Part shown: positions 17,415-27,136 of the stretch, piece by piece
Numbering within the stretch: the first letter of the stretch is position 1
Layout of the letters: the number at the start of each line of letters is the position of its first letter
Source: Accumulibacter sp.
GTDB taxonomy: Bacteria > Pseudomonadota > Gammaproteobacteria > Burkholderiales > Rhodocyclaceae
Direction of reading: 5' to 3'
NCBI GenBank assembly: GCA_024235695.1
Contig: JACKLX010000025.1
Coordinates: forward strand, 1 to 37,121
DNA: 37,121 nucleotides
Notes under the pieces: generated by a model
Told to the model about the DNA's origin: nothing
Database searches by the model: none
The model's input: only the letters and a program-made list of their open reading frames with translations
Made by a program: the position numbers and the translations under genes

Positions 17415-20400
17415 ATGGCCAAGAGCACGATTCTCAATCTCACGGGTCGCCAGGGCGACACCGAGCAATTGCCGACGCTGCTGCAATCGGCTCGCCGCTC
17501 GGCTGGCGAGGCGGAAGATGTCTTCCTGCCGCCCGGCTACCTGCAGGTGCGTGCGAGTTTCGAGGTCGGAGCGGCGGTTCGCGGTGGCGCCGCCAGCGCG
17601 CAGCAGTACGAAGCGCAGGATGAAGAGGTGCTGGTCGTCGAGCTGGCTGACGGTGGTGTGCTGATCACCAGTGCCGGCAAGCTCAAGGCCTCGCTTGAAC
17701 GCAGCCGGCCGGAGCTGATCGGCGCGCATGGCGAGATCCTGTTCGATCGGCTGCGCAGCGAGGGAGCGGCCGCGCGGGGAGTGGTCGGTGAGGCGATTGG
17801 CGGCCTGGTCAGCAGGATCTTTGCGCTGACCGTTGGCAGAAGCAATGACGCTATCATCGACCTGGCGACGGAAAAGCTCGCCGAGTTGAGCCATGGCCGG
17901 GTCGGCAAGCTGGCCGATCTCGGGGTCACCGCGCTCGGTACGAAGGCGCTGATGTGGGCGATCGAGCAGCGGCTCGATCGACAGCCCGGTCTCTACTGCT
18001 GGGAAAGTGGACGTGGTGGGCCTGGTGGTCGCGCTGGCGGGTCGGATCAGGATGCTCTCGATCGGGCACAGGCGGCGCTGGCCAAGGCGGCCGATGGCAA
18101 GTTGCCGGTGCTGGTCTTCATTCACGGTACGGCTTCGAACACGCTTGGCAGCTTTGGCGACCTGCAGCTCGACGAGCGCGAACTTTGGAGCGTTCTCGAA
18201 CGGCATCACAGCGGCGGCATCTATGCCTTCGAGCATCGCACGCTCTCCGAGGGTCCGATCGAGAACGCGCTGCAATTGCTCGCCGCCTTGCCGGCGGGCA
18301 CTCGTCTCAATCTGGTGTCGCACTCGCGCGGCGGCCTGGTCGCCGACCTGTTGTGTGTGGAGGACTTGAGGGAGCGAATCGACCGTTTCAGTGTCGATCT
18401 GCCGGGCACCGGCGACGCCGACGAGCGCGAAGCGCAGCGCGTGCGGGGCGAGCTGGAAACGGCGCACGCCGAGCAGCGGTTGCAGTTGGCGCGGCTGGCC
18501 GACGAGCTGGCGCGCCGGAAGCTGCAGGTGCAGCGCTACGTGCGCGTGGCGAGCCCGGCGCAGGGGACGCGGCTGGCGAGCGGCAACCTCGACGTCTTTC
18601 TGTCCGGCCTGCTGACGCTGATCGGGCAGGTGCCGTTCTTCTTCGGCAGTCCCGTCTACTCGGCCTTCAAGCGGGTGGTCCTGGAGATCGCCCGCAAGCG
18701 GACCAACGCCCATCTGGTACCGGGCATCGAAGCGATGCTGCCCGATTCGCCGATCGCCGGCCTGCTGCGCGATTCGGCGGTGCGTGCGGGGATCGAGATG
18801 GCGGTGATCGCCGGCGACATCGAGGGCGGCAATCTGCTCAAGCGGCTGGGCGTGCTGTTGACCGATTTCCTGCTTTTCGACAACGTCGATAACGATCTGG
18901 TGGTCGATACGGCGTCGATGTTCGCCGGCATTGCGCCGCAGGCGGGGGCGCGCGCGTTGTTCGAGCGCGGCGCCGAGGTCTCGCATTTCCGCTACTTCAC
19001 CAATATCGACACGCGCGTCGCACTGCGCGACTGGCTGGTCGCCGCGGATGTGCAGCCGCTGGCGGCTTTTCAGGCCCTGCCCGGCGCCTTCGAGCAGCTC
19101 GAGCCGCCGGCGGCAAGCGGCACGGCTGGCGTGTCGCGCGGCGCCGAGCCGCGATCGGACTTGCCGGTGGTGGTCGTGCTGCCCGGTGTGATGGGTTCGC
19201 ACCTGTCGGTGAACGGCAAGGATCGCGTCTGGTTCGACCCCGTCGACATCGCCATCGGCGGCCTCGACAAGATCGCCTGGGAGGCGCCCGGGGTCGAAGC
19301 CGAGAAGCTGTTCGACATGTTCTACAGCGACATCTGCACGTATCTGTCGAGCAGTCATCGCGTCGAGCGCTTTGCCTACGACTGGCGGCAACCACTGGAC
19401 GTGCTTGCCGAGCGCTTGGCCGAGTTCCTCGACCGTTTGCTGCGCGAGACCGAGCAACCGGTGCGCCTGCTCGCGCACAGCATGGGCGGCCTGGTCGTCC
19501 GTGCGGCGATCCACAAGCGACGGGCGGTGATCGACGCGCTGATGGCGCGCGACGGCGCGCGGCTGGTGATGCTCGGAACGCCCAATCAGGGTGCCTACTC
19601 GATGGTCGAGAATCTGCTCGGCAAGGGCGATACCTTGCGCTCGCTGGTCCGCCTGGACGTCGTCCATGACATGCGGCAGGTGCTGAAGATCGTCTGCGGC
19701 TTTCGCGGTGCGCTGCAATTGCTGCCCAAACCCGGTTTCGTCGATGCCTTTCAGGGGCAGCCCGGCGGTGGCGATCCGGGGCAGCGCTTCGACCGCGCCC
19801 AGACCTGGCAGGATTACCAGCCGAAGGTCTTCGATTTGTGGTTCGGCAACGGCAAGTCGGCAACGCCCGACCAGCAACAGCTCGACGCGGCGACCTGGCT
19901 GTGGCGGCAGGATGGCGAGGCCTGCCCGGCGCTGCCCGAGGCGTACAAGCGGAAGAGCGTCTATGTCTTCGGCGTCGCGCGCAATACCCCCTGCGGTATT
20001 CGTGAGGAAAAGGGGCGGCTGAAGATGGTCGGCACTCCCGAGGGTGACGGTACCGTCACCTGGGCGTCGGGGCGTATCGACAACGTTGGCAGTCATTACT
20101 ACATGGCGGCCAAGCATGGTGACCTGCCGTCGACGCGCGACCATTTCGCGGCCCTTGGCGATCTGTTGCAAAGCGGCGTGACCGCTGCCCTCCCGAGCAG
20201 CCCACCGGCAATGCGCGACGGCGAGCAGCCGCAGCCGGTGATCTACGACGCCGGACCGCCGACGCTGGACGGCGCCGAGGCACTCGCCCGTGGCCTGCTC
20301 GGCGGCACGCCGCGCAGCCGTATCTCGGCGCGGCCGAAGCGCCGCCTCGAGGTGAGTGTCAGGGCGATGGATCTGCGTTTCCTGACACAGCCGGTGTTGC

Positions 20401-23291
20401 TCGGCCATTACGAGCAGGATCCGATCGCCGGTGCCGAGGCCTTGATCGACCGTGAGCTGCTCGGCGGCGATCTCAGCCAGCGCCATAACCTCGGCCTCTA
20501 CGCCGGGCCGCGCGGCGCGGCGACGGTGGTCTTGCGCGTTCCCAACGAACACGAGCACCGACGCGGCAGTCTCAGCGGCGCCATCGTCACCGGCCTCGGC
20601 CCGTATGACGGCAATCTGAGCGTCAGCGACCTGACCGAGGCGGTGCGCGCCGGCGTCCTGCGCTACCTGCTGCAGGTCATCGACGTATTGGGCAAGGAAC
20701 AGCGCGAACTGCCGCTGGCGACCTTGCTGCTCGGCTACAACTCGTCGGCGAACCTGTCGGTGACGGCGTCGGTGGAAGCGTTGCTGCGCGGGGTGATCGA
20801 GGCCAACGCCCGTTTCCACGAGACGACGCGGCTCGATCTTCGCGTCAGCCGGGTCGATATCGTCGAGCTCTACCTGGACACCGCAATCACCGCGGTATAC
20901 GCGCTGCGCAGGATGCCCGAGCGGCTCGCCGATCTGGCGCGGCGCTACGACGTCGAACTGGTCTGCCGGCCGCAGCTTGTCCAGGGCGAGGGACTGCGCC
21001 GGCGCCTGTTCGATAGCGGCAACGCCAGCTACTGGCCGCGCCTGATCGTCACCGACGCCACTTGCGGCGAGCTGCCGACCGGCAGCAGCACGGCGGTCGC
21101 CGGACAGGTGGCCCAGCAGTCGCGCACGGCGATCGCCGAGCGCCTGCGCTTTCTCTACATCGGCCAGCGCGCCCGTGCCGAATCGGTGGTCCAGCAGCGC
21201 CAGCCGGGTCTGGTCGAGATGCTCGTCCGTCAGCAGATCCACAGCGCCGTGTGGCAGGAAGACTTCGGTCGCGTGCTGTTCCAGCTGATGGTGCCGCACG
21301 ACTTCAAGGACGCCGCGCGGCAGCTCGAAAACATCGTGCTGGTGGTCGACGATTACACTGCCAACCTGCCGTGGGAGCTGATGTTCGCCGACGACCAGCG
21401 GACCGCCGGCGAGAAGCTGCCGCTGGCCGTGCGCACGCCGGTGGTGCGGCAACTGGCGGCGACGCAGTTCCGGCGGCACGTGCGCCAGGCACTGGAACGT
21501 CGGGCCTTCGTCGTCGGCAATCCGTCGGTCGAGGGATTCGTTGCCGCTTTTCCCGATCCGCGGCGACCTGCTGCGGTCAATCCGCCTGCCTTGCCGGGTG
21601 CCGAAAGCGAAGCTTACGAGGTGGAAGCGGTGCTGCAGGGACTCGGCTACCCGGTGGTCGCCGCGATCGGCAGCGACCAGCGCGCCTGCGACGTGCTGAC
21701 CCGGCTGTACCAGCAAGCGTACCGCCTGGTGCACATTTCGGCGCACGGCGTCTTCGACCAGCTGCACGTCGATGGGCTGCGCCGTACCGGCGTTGTCCTG
21801 TCCGATGGCTTGCTGATCACCGCCGCCGAGATCGCGGCCATGGAAACGGTGCCCGAACTGGTCTTCCTCAGCTGCTGCCATCTGGGCAAGGTCGACAGTG
21901 GCGGCGAGCCGTCGGCCGAGCGGACCGTTCGCGACGGCAACCGCCTGGCGGCCAGCGTCGCGCGCGAGCTGATCAATATCGGCGTTCGCTGCGTCGTGGT
22001 CGCTGGCTGGGCGGTCGACGATCGCGGCGCGATGACCTTCGGCAAGGCTTTCTACCAGAGCCTGCTACTCGACGGCCGTGCCTTCGGGCAGGCGGTTTTC
22101 GAAGCGCGGCGGGCGGTCTGGAATGCCAATCGCGAGGACATCACCTGGGGCGCCTTCCAGGCCTATGGCGATCCCGGCTGGCTCGCCGAACCGCGTCTGC
22201 CGGGCCGCGCTGGCGAGCAGACCGGCTATGTCTCGCCCGACGAGTTGCTCGACGAACTGGCCAGCCGGCGGGCGGGTCTGTCGCGCGCGACGCAGCGGCG
22301 CACGCCGCGCGAGACGGACAGCGAGCTGGAACGTCTGGAGCAACTGCTGACCCAACGCTGCCCGGCGGGCTGGCAGCGCTTGCCGGCGGTGCAGTCGGCG
22401 CTGGCGGCGTTGTCGGCCGACCTCGGCGATTTTGACCGGGCACGCGCGGCCTATCTGCAGGCGGTGCAGGCCGAGGACGGCAGCGGCCAGGTGCCGATTC
22501 GCGACATCGAGCAGCTGGCCAATATCGAGGCCCGCATCGGCGAACGCGACGGCAACGGGAAACTGGTCGACCAGGCGCTGCTCCGCCTGCAAAGTCTCGA
22601 CAGCTTGGTTTCGACTGGCGCGCCTGGCGAGGGTGCCGAGCCGCCGATCAATCCCGAGCGTTGCGCCCTGCGCGGTGCTGCCGCCAAGCGCAAGGCGAGC
22701 ATCTTCGCCCGCAAGCTGCTCGAGCATGGCAGCGGCCGGCGTGCGCGCGACCTGGCAGCGAAGCGGATGGACGACTCGCTGCGGGCCAGCGCAAGCTTCT
22801 ATGGCGAGGGCGAGGGGCGGCCGGGAGATGCCGATTTTCGGCCATACAATGCGCTCAACCGTCTCGCTCTGAGCGCGCTGCTGCCGCTGAGTGAGGGCGA
22901 CCGGCAGCTGGCGATCGAACTGGCGCGGCTCGCCGGACGAGCCGCCAGCGAGGCGTTCGGGCGCAGCGCCAGCCTCTGGGATGCGGTGATGGCGGCCGAG
23001 GCGCTGCTCGTCGAACGCTTGCTTGACGGCGCTCTGATGCAGGCCGGAGAGGGCGGCGAGGGGGCGATTGAGGAAGTGGCGTGCGCCTACCGCGAGACGC
23101 TGTCGAACCTGACGGTCAAACCTCGGGAACTGGACTCGGTAGTCACCCAGGTCTGCCTGCTGGCGAGGTTCTGTAACGCGCAGCAGCTGATGACGACCGC
23201 TGACCACGGCTGGCAACGCGCCGCCGACCGCCTGCTCGCGGTCGCCGAGCGGATAGCGCCGGACGCGTGCCCGCGTGCCGATCGCCCCTGA
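17415..23291 (+). CDS. Giant esterase/LCAT-like/CHAT-domain fusion protein
   Basis: 1958 residues, no signal peptide. The first alpha/beta-hydrolase domain (about 230-500) has LVFIHGTASN (His237) and nucleophile Ser304 in SHSRGG. A second, lecithin:cholesterol-acyltransferase-like hydrolase (about 580-930) has VVVLPGVMGSHLSV and nucleophile Ser689 in AHSMGG; KHGDLPS later could supply the catalytic His. A linker region (about 975-1260) contains VLLGHYEQDPI. A canonical CHAT protease domain (about 1290-1600) has His1444 in VHISAHG and Cys1488 in FLSCCHLG, and ends in WGAFQAYGDPGW. The C-terminus (about 1610-1958) is helical and TPR-like. The ATG at 17415 has GGAGG five bases upstream; the ATG at 17412 and a TTG at 17403 fit worse. 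The protein joins a caspase-fold protease to two lipid or ester hydrolases in one chain, so auto-activation by cleavage is an attractive but untested model. Confidence 0.9.
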   Translation: MAKSTILNLTGRQGDTEQLPTLLQSARRSAGEAEDVFLPPGYLQVRASFEVGAAVRGGAASAQQYEAQDEEVLVVELADGGVLITSAGKLKASLERSRPELIGAHGEILFDRLRSEGAAARGVVGEAIGGLVSRIFALTVGRSNDAIIDLATEKLAELSHGRVGKLADLGVTALGTKALMWAIEQRLDRQPGLYCWESGRGGPGGRAGGSDQDALDRAQAALAKAADGKLPVLVFIHGTASNTLGSFGDLQLDERELWSVLERHHSGGIYAFEHRTLSEGPIENALQLLAALPAGTRLNLVSHSRGGLVADLLCVEDLRERIDRFSVDLPGTGDADEREAQRVRGELETAHAEQRLQLARLADELARRKLQVQRYVRVASPAQGTRLASGNLDVFLSGLLTLIGQVPFFFGSPVYSAFKRVVLEIARKRTNAHLVPGIEAMLPDSPIAGLLRDSAVRAGIEMAVIAGDIEGGNLLKRLGVLLTDFLLFDNVDNDLVVDTASMFAGIAPQAGARALFERGAEVSHFRYFTNIDTRVALRDWLVAADVQPLAAFQALPGAFEQLEPPAASGTAGVSRGAEPRSDLPVVVVLPGVMGSHLSVNGKDRVWFDPVDIAIGGLDKIAWEAPGVEAEKLFDMFYSDICTYLSSSHRVERFAYDWRQPLDVLAERLAEFLDRLLRETEQPVRLLAHSMGGLVVRAAIHKRRAVIDALMARDGARLVMLGTPNQGAYSMVENLLGKGDTLRSLVRLDVVHDMRQVLKIVCGFRGALQLLPKPGFVDAFQGQPGGGDPGQRFDRAQTWQDYQPKVFDLWFGNGKSATPDQQQLDAATWLWRQDGEACPALPEAYKRKSVYVFGVARNTPCGIREEKGRLKMVGTPEGDGTVTWASGRIDNVGSHYYMAAKHGDLPSTRDHFAALGDLLQSGVTAALPSSPPAMRDGEQPQPVIYDAGPPTLDGAEALARGLLGGTPRSRISARPKRRLEVSVRAMDLRFLTQPVLLGHYEQDPIAGAEALIDRELLGGDLSQRHNLGLYAGPRGAATVVLRVPNEHEHRRGSLSGAIVTGLGPYDGNLSVSDLTEAVRAGVLRYLLQVIDVLGKEQRELPLATLLLGYNSSANLSVTASVEALLRGVIEANARFHETTRLDLRVSRVDIVELYLDTAITAVYALRRMPERLADLARRYDVELVCRPQLVQGEGLRRRLFDSGNASYWPRLIVTDATCGELPTGSSTAVAGQVAQQSRTAIAERLRFLYIGQRARAESVVQQRQPGLVEMLVRQQIHSAVWQEDFGRVLFQLMVPHDFKDAARQLENIVLVVDDYTANLPWELMFADDQRTAGEKLPLAVRTPVVRQLAATQFRRHVRQALERRAFVVGNPSVEGFVAAFPDPRRPAAVNPPALPGAESEAYEVEAVLQGLGYPVVAAIGSDQRACDVLTRLYQQAYRLVHISAHGVFDQLHVDGLRRTGVVLSDGLLITAAEIAAMETVPELVFLSCCHLGKVDSGGEPSAERTVRDGNRLAASVARELINIGVRCVVVAGWAVDDRGAMTFGKAFYQSLLLDGRAFGQAVFEARRAVWNANREDITWGAFQAYGDPGWLAEPRLPGRAGEQTGYVSPDELLDELASRRAGLSRATQRRTPRETDSELERLEQLLTQRCPAGWQRLPAVQSALAALSADLGDFDRARAAYLQAVQAEDGSGQVPIRDIEQLANIEARIGERDGNGKLVDQALLRLQSLDSLVSTGAPGEGAEPPINPERCALRGAAAKRKASIFARKLLEHGSGRRARDLAAKRMDDSLRASASFYGEGEGRPGDADFRPYNALNRLALSALLPLSEGDRQLAIELARLAGRAASEAFGRSASLWDAVMAAEALLVERLLDGALMQAGEGGEGAIEEVACAYRETLSNLTVKPRELDSVVTQVCLLARFCNAQQLMTTADHGWQRAADRLLAVAERIAPDACPRADRP

Positions 23292-23377
23292 GGCGACTCG
23301 CGCCGCCGCCGTCCGGTCAGTGGCCGCGCTGGTCGCTCGTGCAGGTCGGGTCGGCGGCGCGTGCCCCGCCGGCCGTG

Positions 23378-24868
23378 CTACGGAACCAGTGTGACCGGCG
23401 GGATCTTCCAGCTGCCGTCGAGGATCGAGGGATCCTTTTCGCGCGGCCGGTACAGGCGCAGCATCAGGATGAACTCGCCGTCGGGTGCCGGCAGCCAGTT
23501 GGCTTCCCTGTCGCCGCCCGGCGATTCGCGCTGCAGGTAGATATCGACCGAGCCGTCCTGGTTGGTCCTGAGCCTGCTGTGGCTGCCGAGGGCGTAGCGC
23601 TCGAGTTCGTTGTCGACGAAGAAGAAGTCACTGTCGTACAGGGTCAGTGACCAGAAGGCGTTGACCGGCGGCATCTGGCCCTTCTCGAAATGCAGACGGT
23701 AGTCGTTGCTACCGCTGTAGGGCCGGCCCTCGGCATCCGCCACGGACGTCGTGTAGACCTCGTCCTGCGGCCGGTTGGCGCCGAGGCCGATGGTCGCGAT
23801 GAAGGCGCGCTGCAGGTAGTCGGTACCGTAGATGCCGGTTCGGGTGGTGACCCGCCAGCCGTTTTCGTTGCGACTGTCGCCGGCCTCGACAGCGGCAGTC
23901 ATCCAGCCGGCAATCTTTTCCCTGGCGATCGTCGGCGCGTCGGCCAGGCCCTTGAGTACCGCGGGATCCAGTTTGTCGGTGGCAAACGCGTGCCCCGGGA
24001 GCAGTCCGATGTTGGCCATCCTGGCGACCACCGCCGCGTCTTCGGCGGTCGGTGGATTGGTGACCATCAGTTCGGCGAGCAGCTTGAAGTAAGCCACGGC
24101 ATCGAGCTGGTCGACCTGCGAGCGAACTGCCAGCTTGTCGTCGACGTCCGGATCGACCCGGCCGGCAGTCACCGCGTATCGCTCGCCGTAGCCTCTTAGC
24201 GGCACGGCAGTGAACCTGTCCTGCAAGGCGTGCACGGCCTTGTAGTCATCGGGCGTGCCGCTGCTGTAGATCCGTCCAAGCAGCCAGACGATTGCGGTTG
24301 GCGACTTGTACTCGCTGACGCCGGGCGGCAGCTTGCCGCTCCAGCCGGGTCCGGTGATCGCGTACTTCTGGGCGCCGCCGCCGGTGGTGCGCGTGCCGGG
24401 CGCCGCGAAGACCGTCGTCCAGCCATCGAGCATCGGCATCAGGAAGTAACGGTCTTTCATCTCCGGCTGGCTGACGATCCACGGTTCCCGGCTGACGTCA
24501 AACCACGCGGCGGTGTACAGGGTGTCGGCATTGGCTGCGGGGACCTCGCGGAACGCTGCCGTCGGGTACTCGCGAAGGCGCACGAACTGTCCCATCGGCG
24601 CCTGTCTGCCGGTCGGGGCAACGACGTTGGTCAGCACTCGCCGGGTCATTTCCATGGTCACCAGCGGATATCCGAAGATGTAGGCGTCGACGGCAATCTC
24701 GCGCGCTTCCTGCTCCCTGGCTGCGGCGGACGGCGCCGCTGGTGGCGCGGCCGGCGCCTCGCCGGCATTGCTGCTGGCAGGTGGCTCGGGAGTCTTCTGG
24801 CCGCAGGCAGCGAGCGCCAGGATGGCCAACACGGCGAGCGTGCAAGGAACGAGGAGGGTGCGTTTCAT
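23378..24868 (-). CDS. DUF1254/DUF1214 lipoprotein
   Basis: 496 residues. The N-terminus is a lipoprotein signal with lipobox LAAC, lipidated Cys22, followed by a Pro/Ala-rich linker to about 50. The DUF1254 domain (about 55-190: AVDAYIFGYPLV, then PAANADTLYTAAWFDVSREP) is followed by a middle helical region. A DUF1214 domain closes the protein (about 370-490: GANRPQDEVYTT, FWSLTLYDSDFFF, NWLPAPDGEFILMLRLY). The family is widespread and mostly of unknown function. The ATG at 24868 has only a weak ribosome site. The gene faces the giant CHAT gene (86-base convergent gap) and diverges from the TIR-like gene. Nothing in it suggests a direct role in the protease/lipase island. Confidence 0.88.
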   Translation of the reverse strand: MKRTLLVPCTLAVLAILALAACGQKTPEPPASSNAGEAPAAPPAAPSAAAREQEAREIAVDAYIFGYPLVTMEMTRRVLTNVVAPTGRQAPMGQFVRLREYPTAAFREVPAANADTLYTAAWFDVSREPWIVSQPEMKDRYFLMPMLDGWTTVFAAPGTRTTGGGAQKYAITGPGWSGKLPPGVSEYKSPTAIVWLLGRIYSSGTPDDYKAVHALQDRFTAVPLRGYGERYAVTAGRVDPDVDDKLAVRSQVDQLDAVAYFKLLAELMVTNPPTAEDAAVVARMANIGLLPGHAFATDKLDPAVLKGLADAPTIAREKIAGWMTAAVEAGDSRNENGWRVTTRTGIYGTDYLQRAFIATIGLGANRPQDEVYTTSVADAEGRPYSGSNDYRLHFEKGQMPPVNAFWSLTLYDSDFFFVDNELERYALGSHSRLRTNQDGSVDIYLQRESPGGDREANWLPAPDGEFILMLRLYRPREKDPSILDGSWKIPPVTLVP

Positions 24869-25056
24869 GATTTCTGCTGCCTGCCTTTCTGTACTCGTCG
24901 GCTGATCGACCGCCGGCGGATCGGCGCCGGGCGCTCGCCACGGGTGATTCTAGCCTCTTTCATCGACCGGGCAGAGGGTCGGCGGCTGTCGTCGCTGTCG
25001 CGACCAGCAGGCGGACAAGTGGCGAGGCCGGGCGGCGATGAGCGCTGCGCCTGCCC

Positions 25057-25062
25057 TATACT
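25057..25062 (+). promoter_or_regulatory. Possible -10 element for the TIR-like/TPR gene
   Basis: TATACT lies 71 bases before the ATG at 25134. No matching -35 was found at 16-18 bases, so a regulated or non-canonical promoter is possible. The rest of the 265-base divergent gap shows nothing clear. Confidence 0.35.
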
Positions 25063-25133
25063 CCGTGTTGTCGGCGGGGCGCGGTGCGGCCTGACGGCGG
25101 TTGACGACGATCCACTTCTTGCGGGAGACGCGC

Positions 25134-27104
25134 ATGAAACCACACGCCTTTGTCGCCATGCCCTTCGGCAGCAAACCGGGGCACGATGGCCAGTTGATCG
25201 ACTTCAACCGCGTTTACACCGAGTACATCCGGCCGGCGCTCGAGGCGGCCGGTCTGGAGGTGTTCCGGGCCGATGAGGAGCCGCGCGCCGGCGACATTCG
25301 CACCGACATGTTCCAGGAGTTGCTGGTCGCCGATCTGGTCGTCGCCGACCTGACGCTGGACAACCCCAACGTCTGGTACGAACTTGGCGTCCGCCACGCG
25401 CTGCGCGCGCGTGGCGTCGTGCTGGTGCAGGGGCCGCGACCCAACCAGCCCTTCGACATCTATACCGACCGCAAGCTGCGCTATACGCTCAGAGAGGGTG
25501 CGCCCGACCCGGCGACGCTGGCGGCGGACTGCGCCGCGTTGACCGCGATGGTCCGCGCGAGCATGGCCAGCTCGACCCGACGCAACGTCAGCCCGGTATT
25601 TCAACTGATTCCGAATCTCGAACAGCCGCAGTGGCGGCGACTGCTGCTGGCCGAACACAACGAGTTTTCGGATGCCTACGGCAACTGGTCGCGGCGGATG
25701 GAGATCGCACGCCAGAAGAATCGCCCGGGCGACATCCTGGTGCTCGCCGACGAAACGCCGATCCGCGCCCTGCACCTGGAAGCCAAGCGCACCGCCGGCA
25801 ACGCGCTGCTCAAGCTGAAACAGTACGAGCTGGCGCTCGAGCAGTTCGACACGGCGCTCGCCATCGACGCCGACGACAAGGCGAGCCGCGAGAAGAAGGC
25901 GGTTTGCCTGGGCCGCCTGGGGCGCTACGAGGAAGCTCGCGAATGGGTCAGGCAGCTCACCGACGCCTATCCCCGCGACCCCGAGTGCTGGGCGCTCGCC
26001 GGCCGCGTCGAGAAGGAAAACTGGATCTCGCGCTGGCGGCAGCCCGGCCTGGCGCCAGCGCAGATGCGGGCGCTGGCGAGCGACGAGAATGCCGCCCTCG
26101 GCGACGCCATCGAGCCGTACTACCAGGCGTTCGTCGCCGATCCGGCACATCACTACTCGGGGATCAACGCGTTGACCCTGCAACTGCTGCGCCGGCACTG
26201 CGCCGGCGATGGCAGCCCGACGGTTATCGACAACCTCACCGGTGGTGTGCTGTGGGCAAGTCTGACCGCGCAGGAGCGCGATCGCAAGGATTACTGGGCG
26301 CGTGCCAGCTACGCCGAGCTGTGCCTGCTGGTCAATCCGCTCGACAGCGTCCGCAAGGAATACGGCAACATGGTGGCGGCGGCCAACCGCGACTGGTTCG
26401 CGCTCGATTCGAGCCGGCAAACGCTGACACTGCTGCGCGACATCGACTTTCGTCCGGTCGAAACGGCCGCCGCGCTGGCCATCGTCGAACGCGAGATCGC
26501 ACGCAGCACGCCGCCTTTCGAGCCACGGCAGGTCTTGCTGTTCAGCGGCCACATGGTAGACGCAGCCGGCCGGCAGCCGCCGCGCTTTCCCGCCGAGCGC
26601 GAAGCGCTCGCCGCCGCGAAGATCGCCGAGGCGCTCGAACAGCTCGGCGCCGGCCCAGGTGACCTGGCGCTCTCGCAGGCCGCCAGTGGCGGTGACCTGC
26701 TGTTTCTCGAAGCGTGTCGGGGGCGCGGCGTCCGCCTGCAGCCGATGCTGCCCTTCGAGGAGCCGGAGTTCATCGAACGCTCGGTGCTGCCCGCCAGCAA
26801 CGGCGAGCAGTGGCGGCAGCGCTATTTCGCTCTGACCAACACCCTCGAGGAGGAACCGCGGATCATGCCGGCGGAACTGGGGGCCTTGCCGCGGGACGTT
26901 CGGGGCGACGAGGCCAACGCTTTCGAACGCTGCAATCTCTGGCTGTTGTACACCGCCCTGGCGTGGGGAATCGACAAGGTCCGCTTCGTCTGCCTTTGGA
27001 ATGGTGGTGGCGGTGATGGTCCGGGTGGTACGGCGCACATGTATCAGGAGGTCAAGCGCCGGACCGGGCGGGTGAACTGGATCGATACACGTACGCTGTG
27101 GTGA
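25134..27104 (+). CDS. TIR/deoxyribosyltransferase-like - TPR - Rossmann-like protein
   Basis: 656 residues, soluble. The N-terminal domain (about 1-125) begins HAFVAMPFG and contains DLTLDNPNVWYELGVRHAL with Glu83. This is the pattern of the nucleoside 2-deoxyribosyltransferase/TIR-like superfamily, in which that Glu is catalytic. The middle (about 130-410) has TPR-like repeats (AGNALLKLKQYELALEQFDT and following) and corresponds to the region often annotated as TRAFs-binding (DUF4071). The C-terminus (about 460-656) is a separate Rossmann-like domain: LLFSGHMVDAAGR, ASGGDLLFLEACRGRG, LPFEEPEFIERSV, reminiscent of SLOG-type nucleotide-sensing domains. The ATG at 25134 has GGGAG six bases upstream. 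It could cleave NAD or a nucleotide, or act as a sensor/adaptor; sequence alone does not decide. Proteins of this layout are often near caspase or CHAT genes. Confidence 0.82.
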   Translation: MKPHAFVAMPFGSKPGHDGQLIDFNRVYTEYIRPALEAAGLEVFRADEEPRAGDIRTDMFQELLVADLVVADLTLDNPNVWYELGVRHALRARGVVLVQGPRPNQPFDIYTDRKLRYTLREGAPDPATLAADCAALTAMVRASMASSTRRNVSPVFQLIPNLEQPQWRRLLLAEHNEFSDAYGNWSRRMEIARQKNRPGDILVLADETPIRALHLEAKRTAGNALLKLKQYELALEQFDTALAIDADDKASREKKAVCLGRLGRYEEAREWVRQLTDAYPRDPECWALAGRVEKENWISRWRQPGLAPAQMRALASDENAALGDAIEPYYQAFVADPAHHYSGINALTLQLLRRHCAGDGSPTVIDNLTGGVLWASLTAQERDRKDYWARASYAELCLLVNPLDSVRKEYGNMVAAANRDWFALDSSRQTLTLLRDIDFRPVETAAALAIVEREIARSTPPFEPRQVLLFSGHMVDAAGRQPPRFPAEREALAAAKIAEALEQLGAGPGDLALSQAASGGDLLFLEACRGRGVRLQPMLPFEEPEFIERSVLPASNGEQWRQRYFALTNTLEEEPRIMPAELGALPRDVRGDEANAFERCNLWLLYTALAWGIDKVRFVCLWNGGGGDGPGGTAHMYQEVKRRTGRVNWIDTRTLW

Positions 27105-27131
27105 GCGGCGGCGGCGCTGCCGCCGCCCGCT
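27104..27131. terminator. Strong GC hairpin between convergent genes
   Basis: A nine-base perfect inner stem with loop GCT, extended by three more pairs past one bulged C, fills the 32-base gap between the TIR-like gene and the ParBc_2 gene. There is no T tract on either side, so it may act as a shared transcription barrier or 3'-end stabiliser rather than a classical intrinsic terminator. Confidence 0.45.
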
Positions 27132-27136
27132 GACGC

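Noticed and set aside
17307-21881. A 1524-codon open frame on the minus strand opposite the giant CHAT gene
   Set aside because: Antisense frames stay open in GC-rich genes. The translation is rich in Arg, Gln, Asp and His with no family motif, while the plus strand has intact catalytic motifs.
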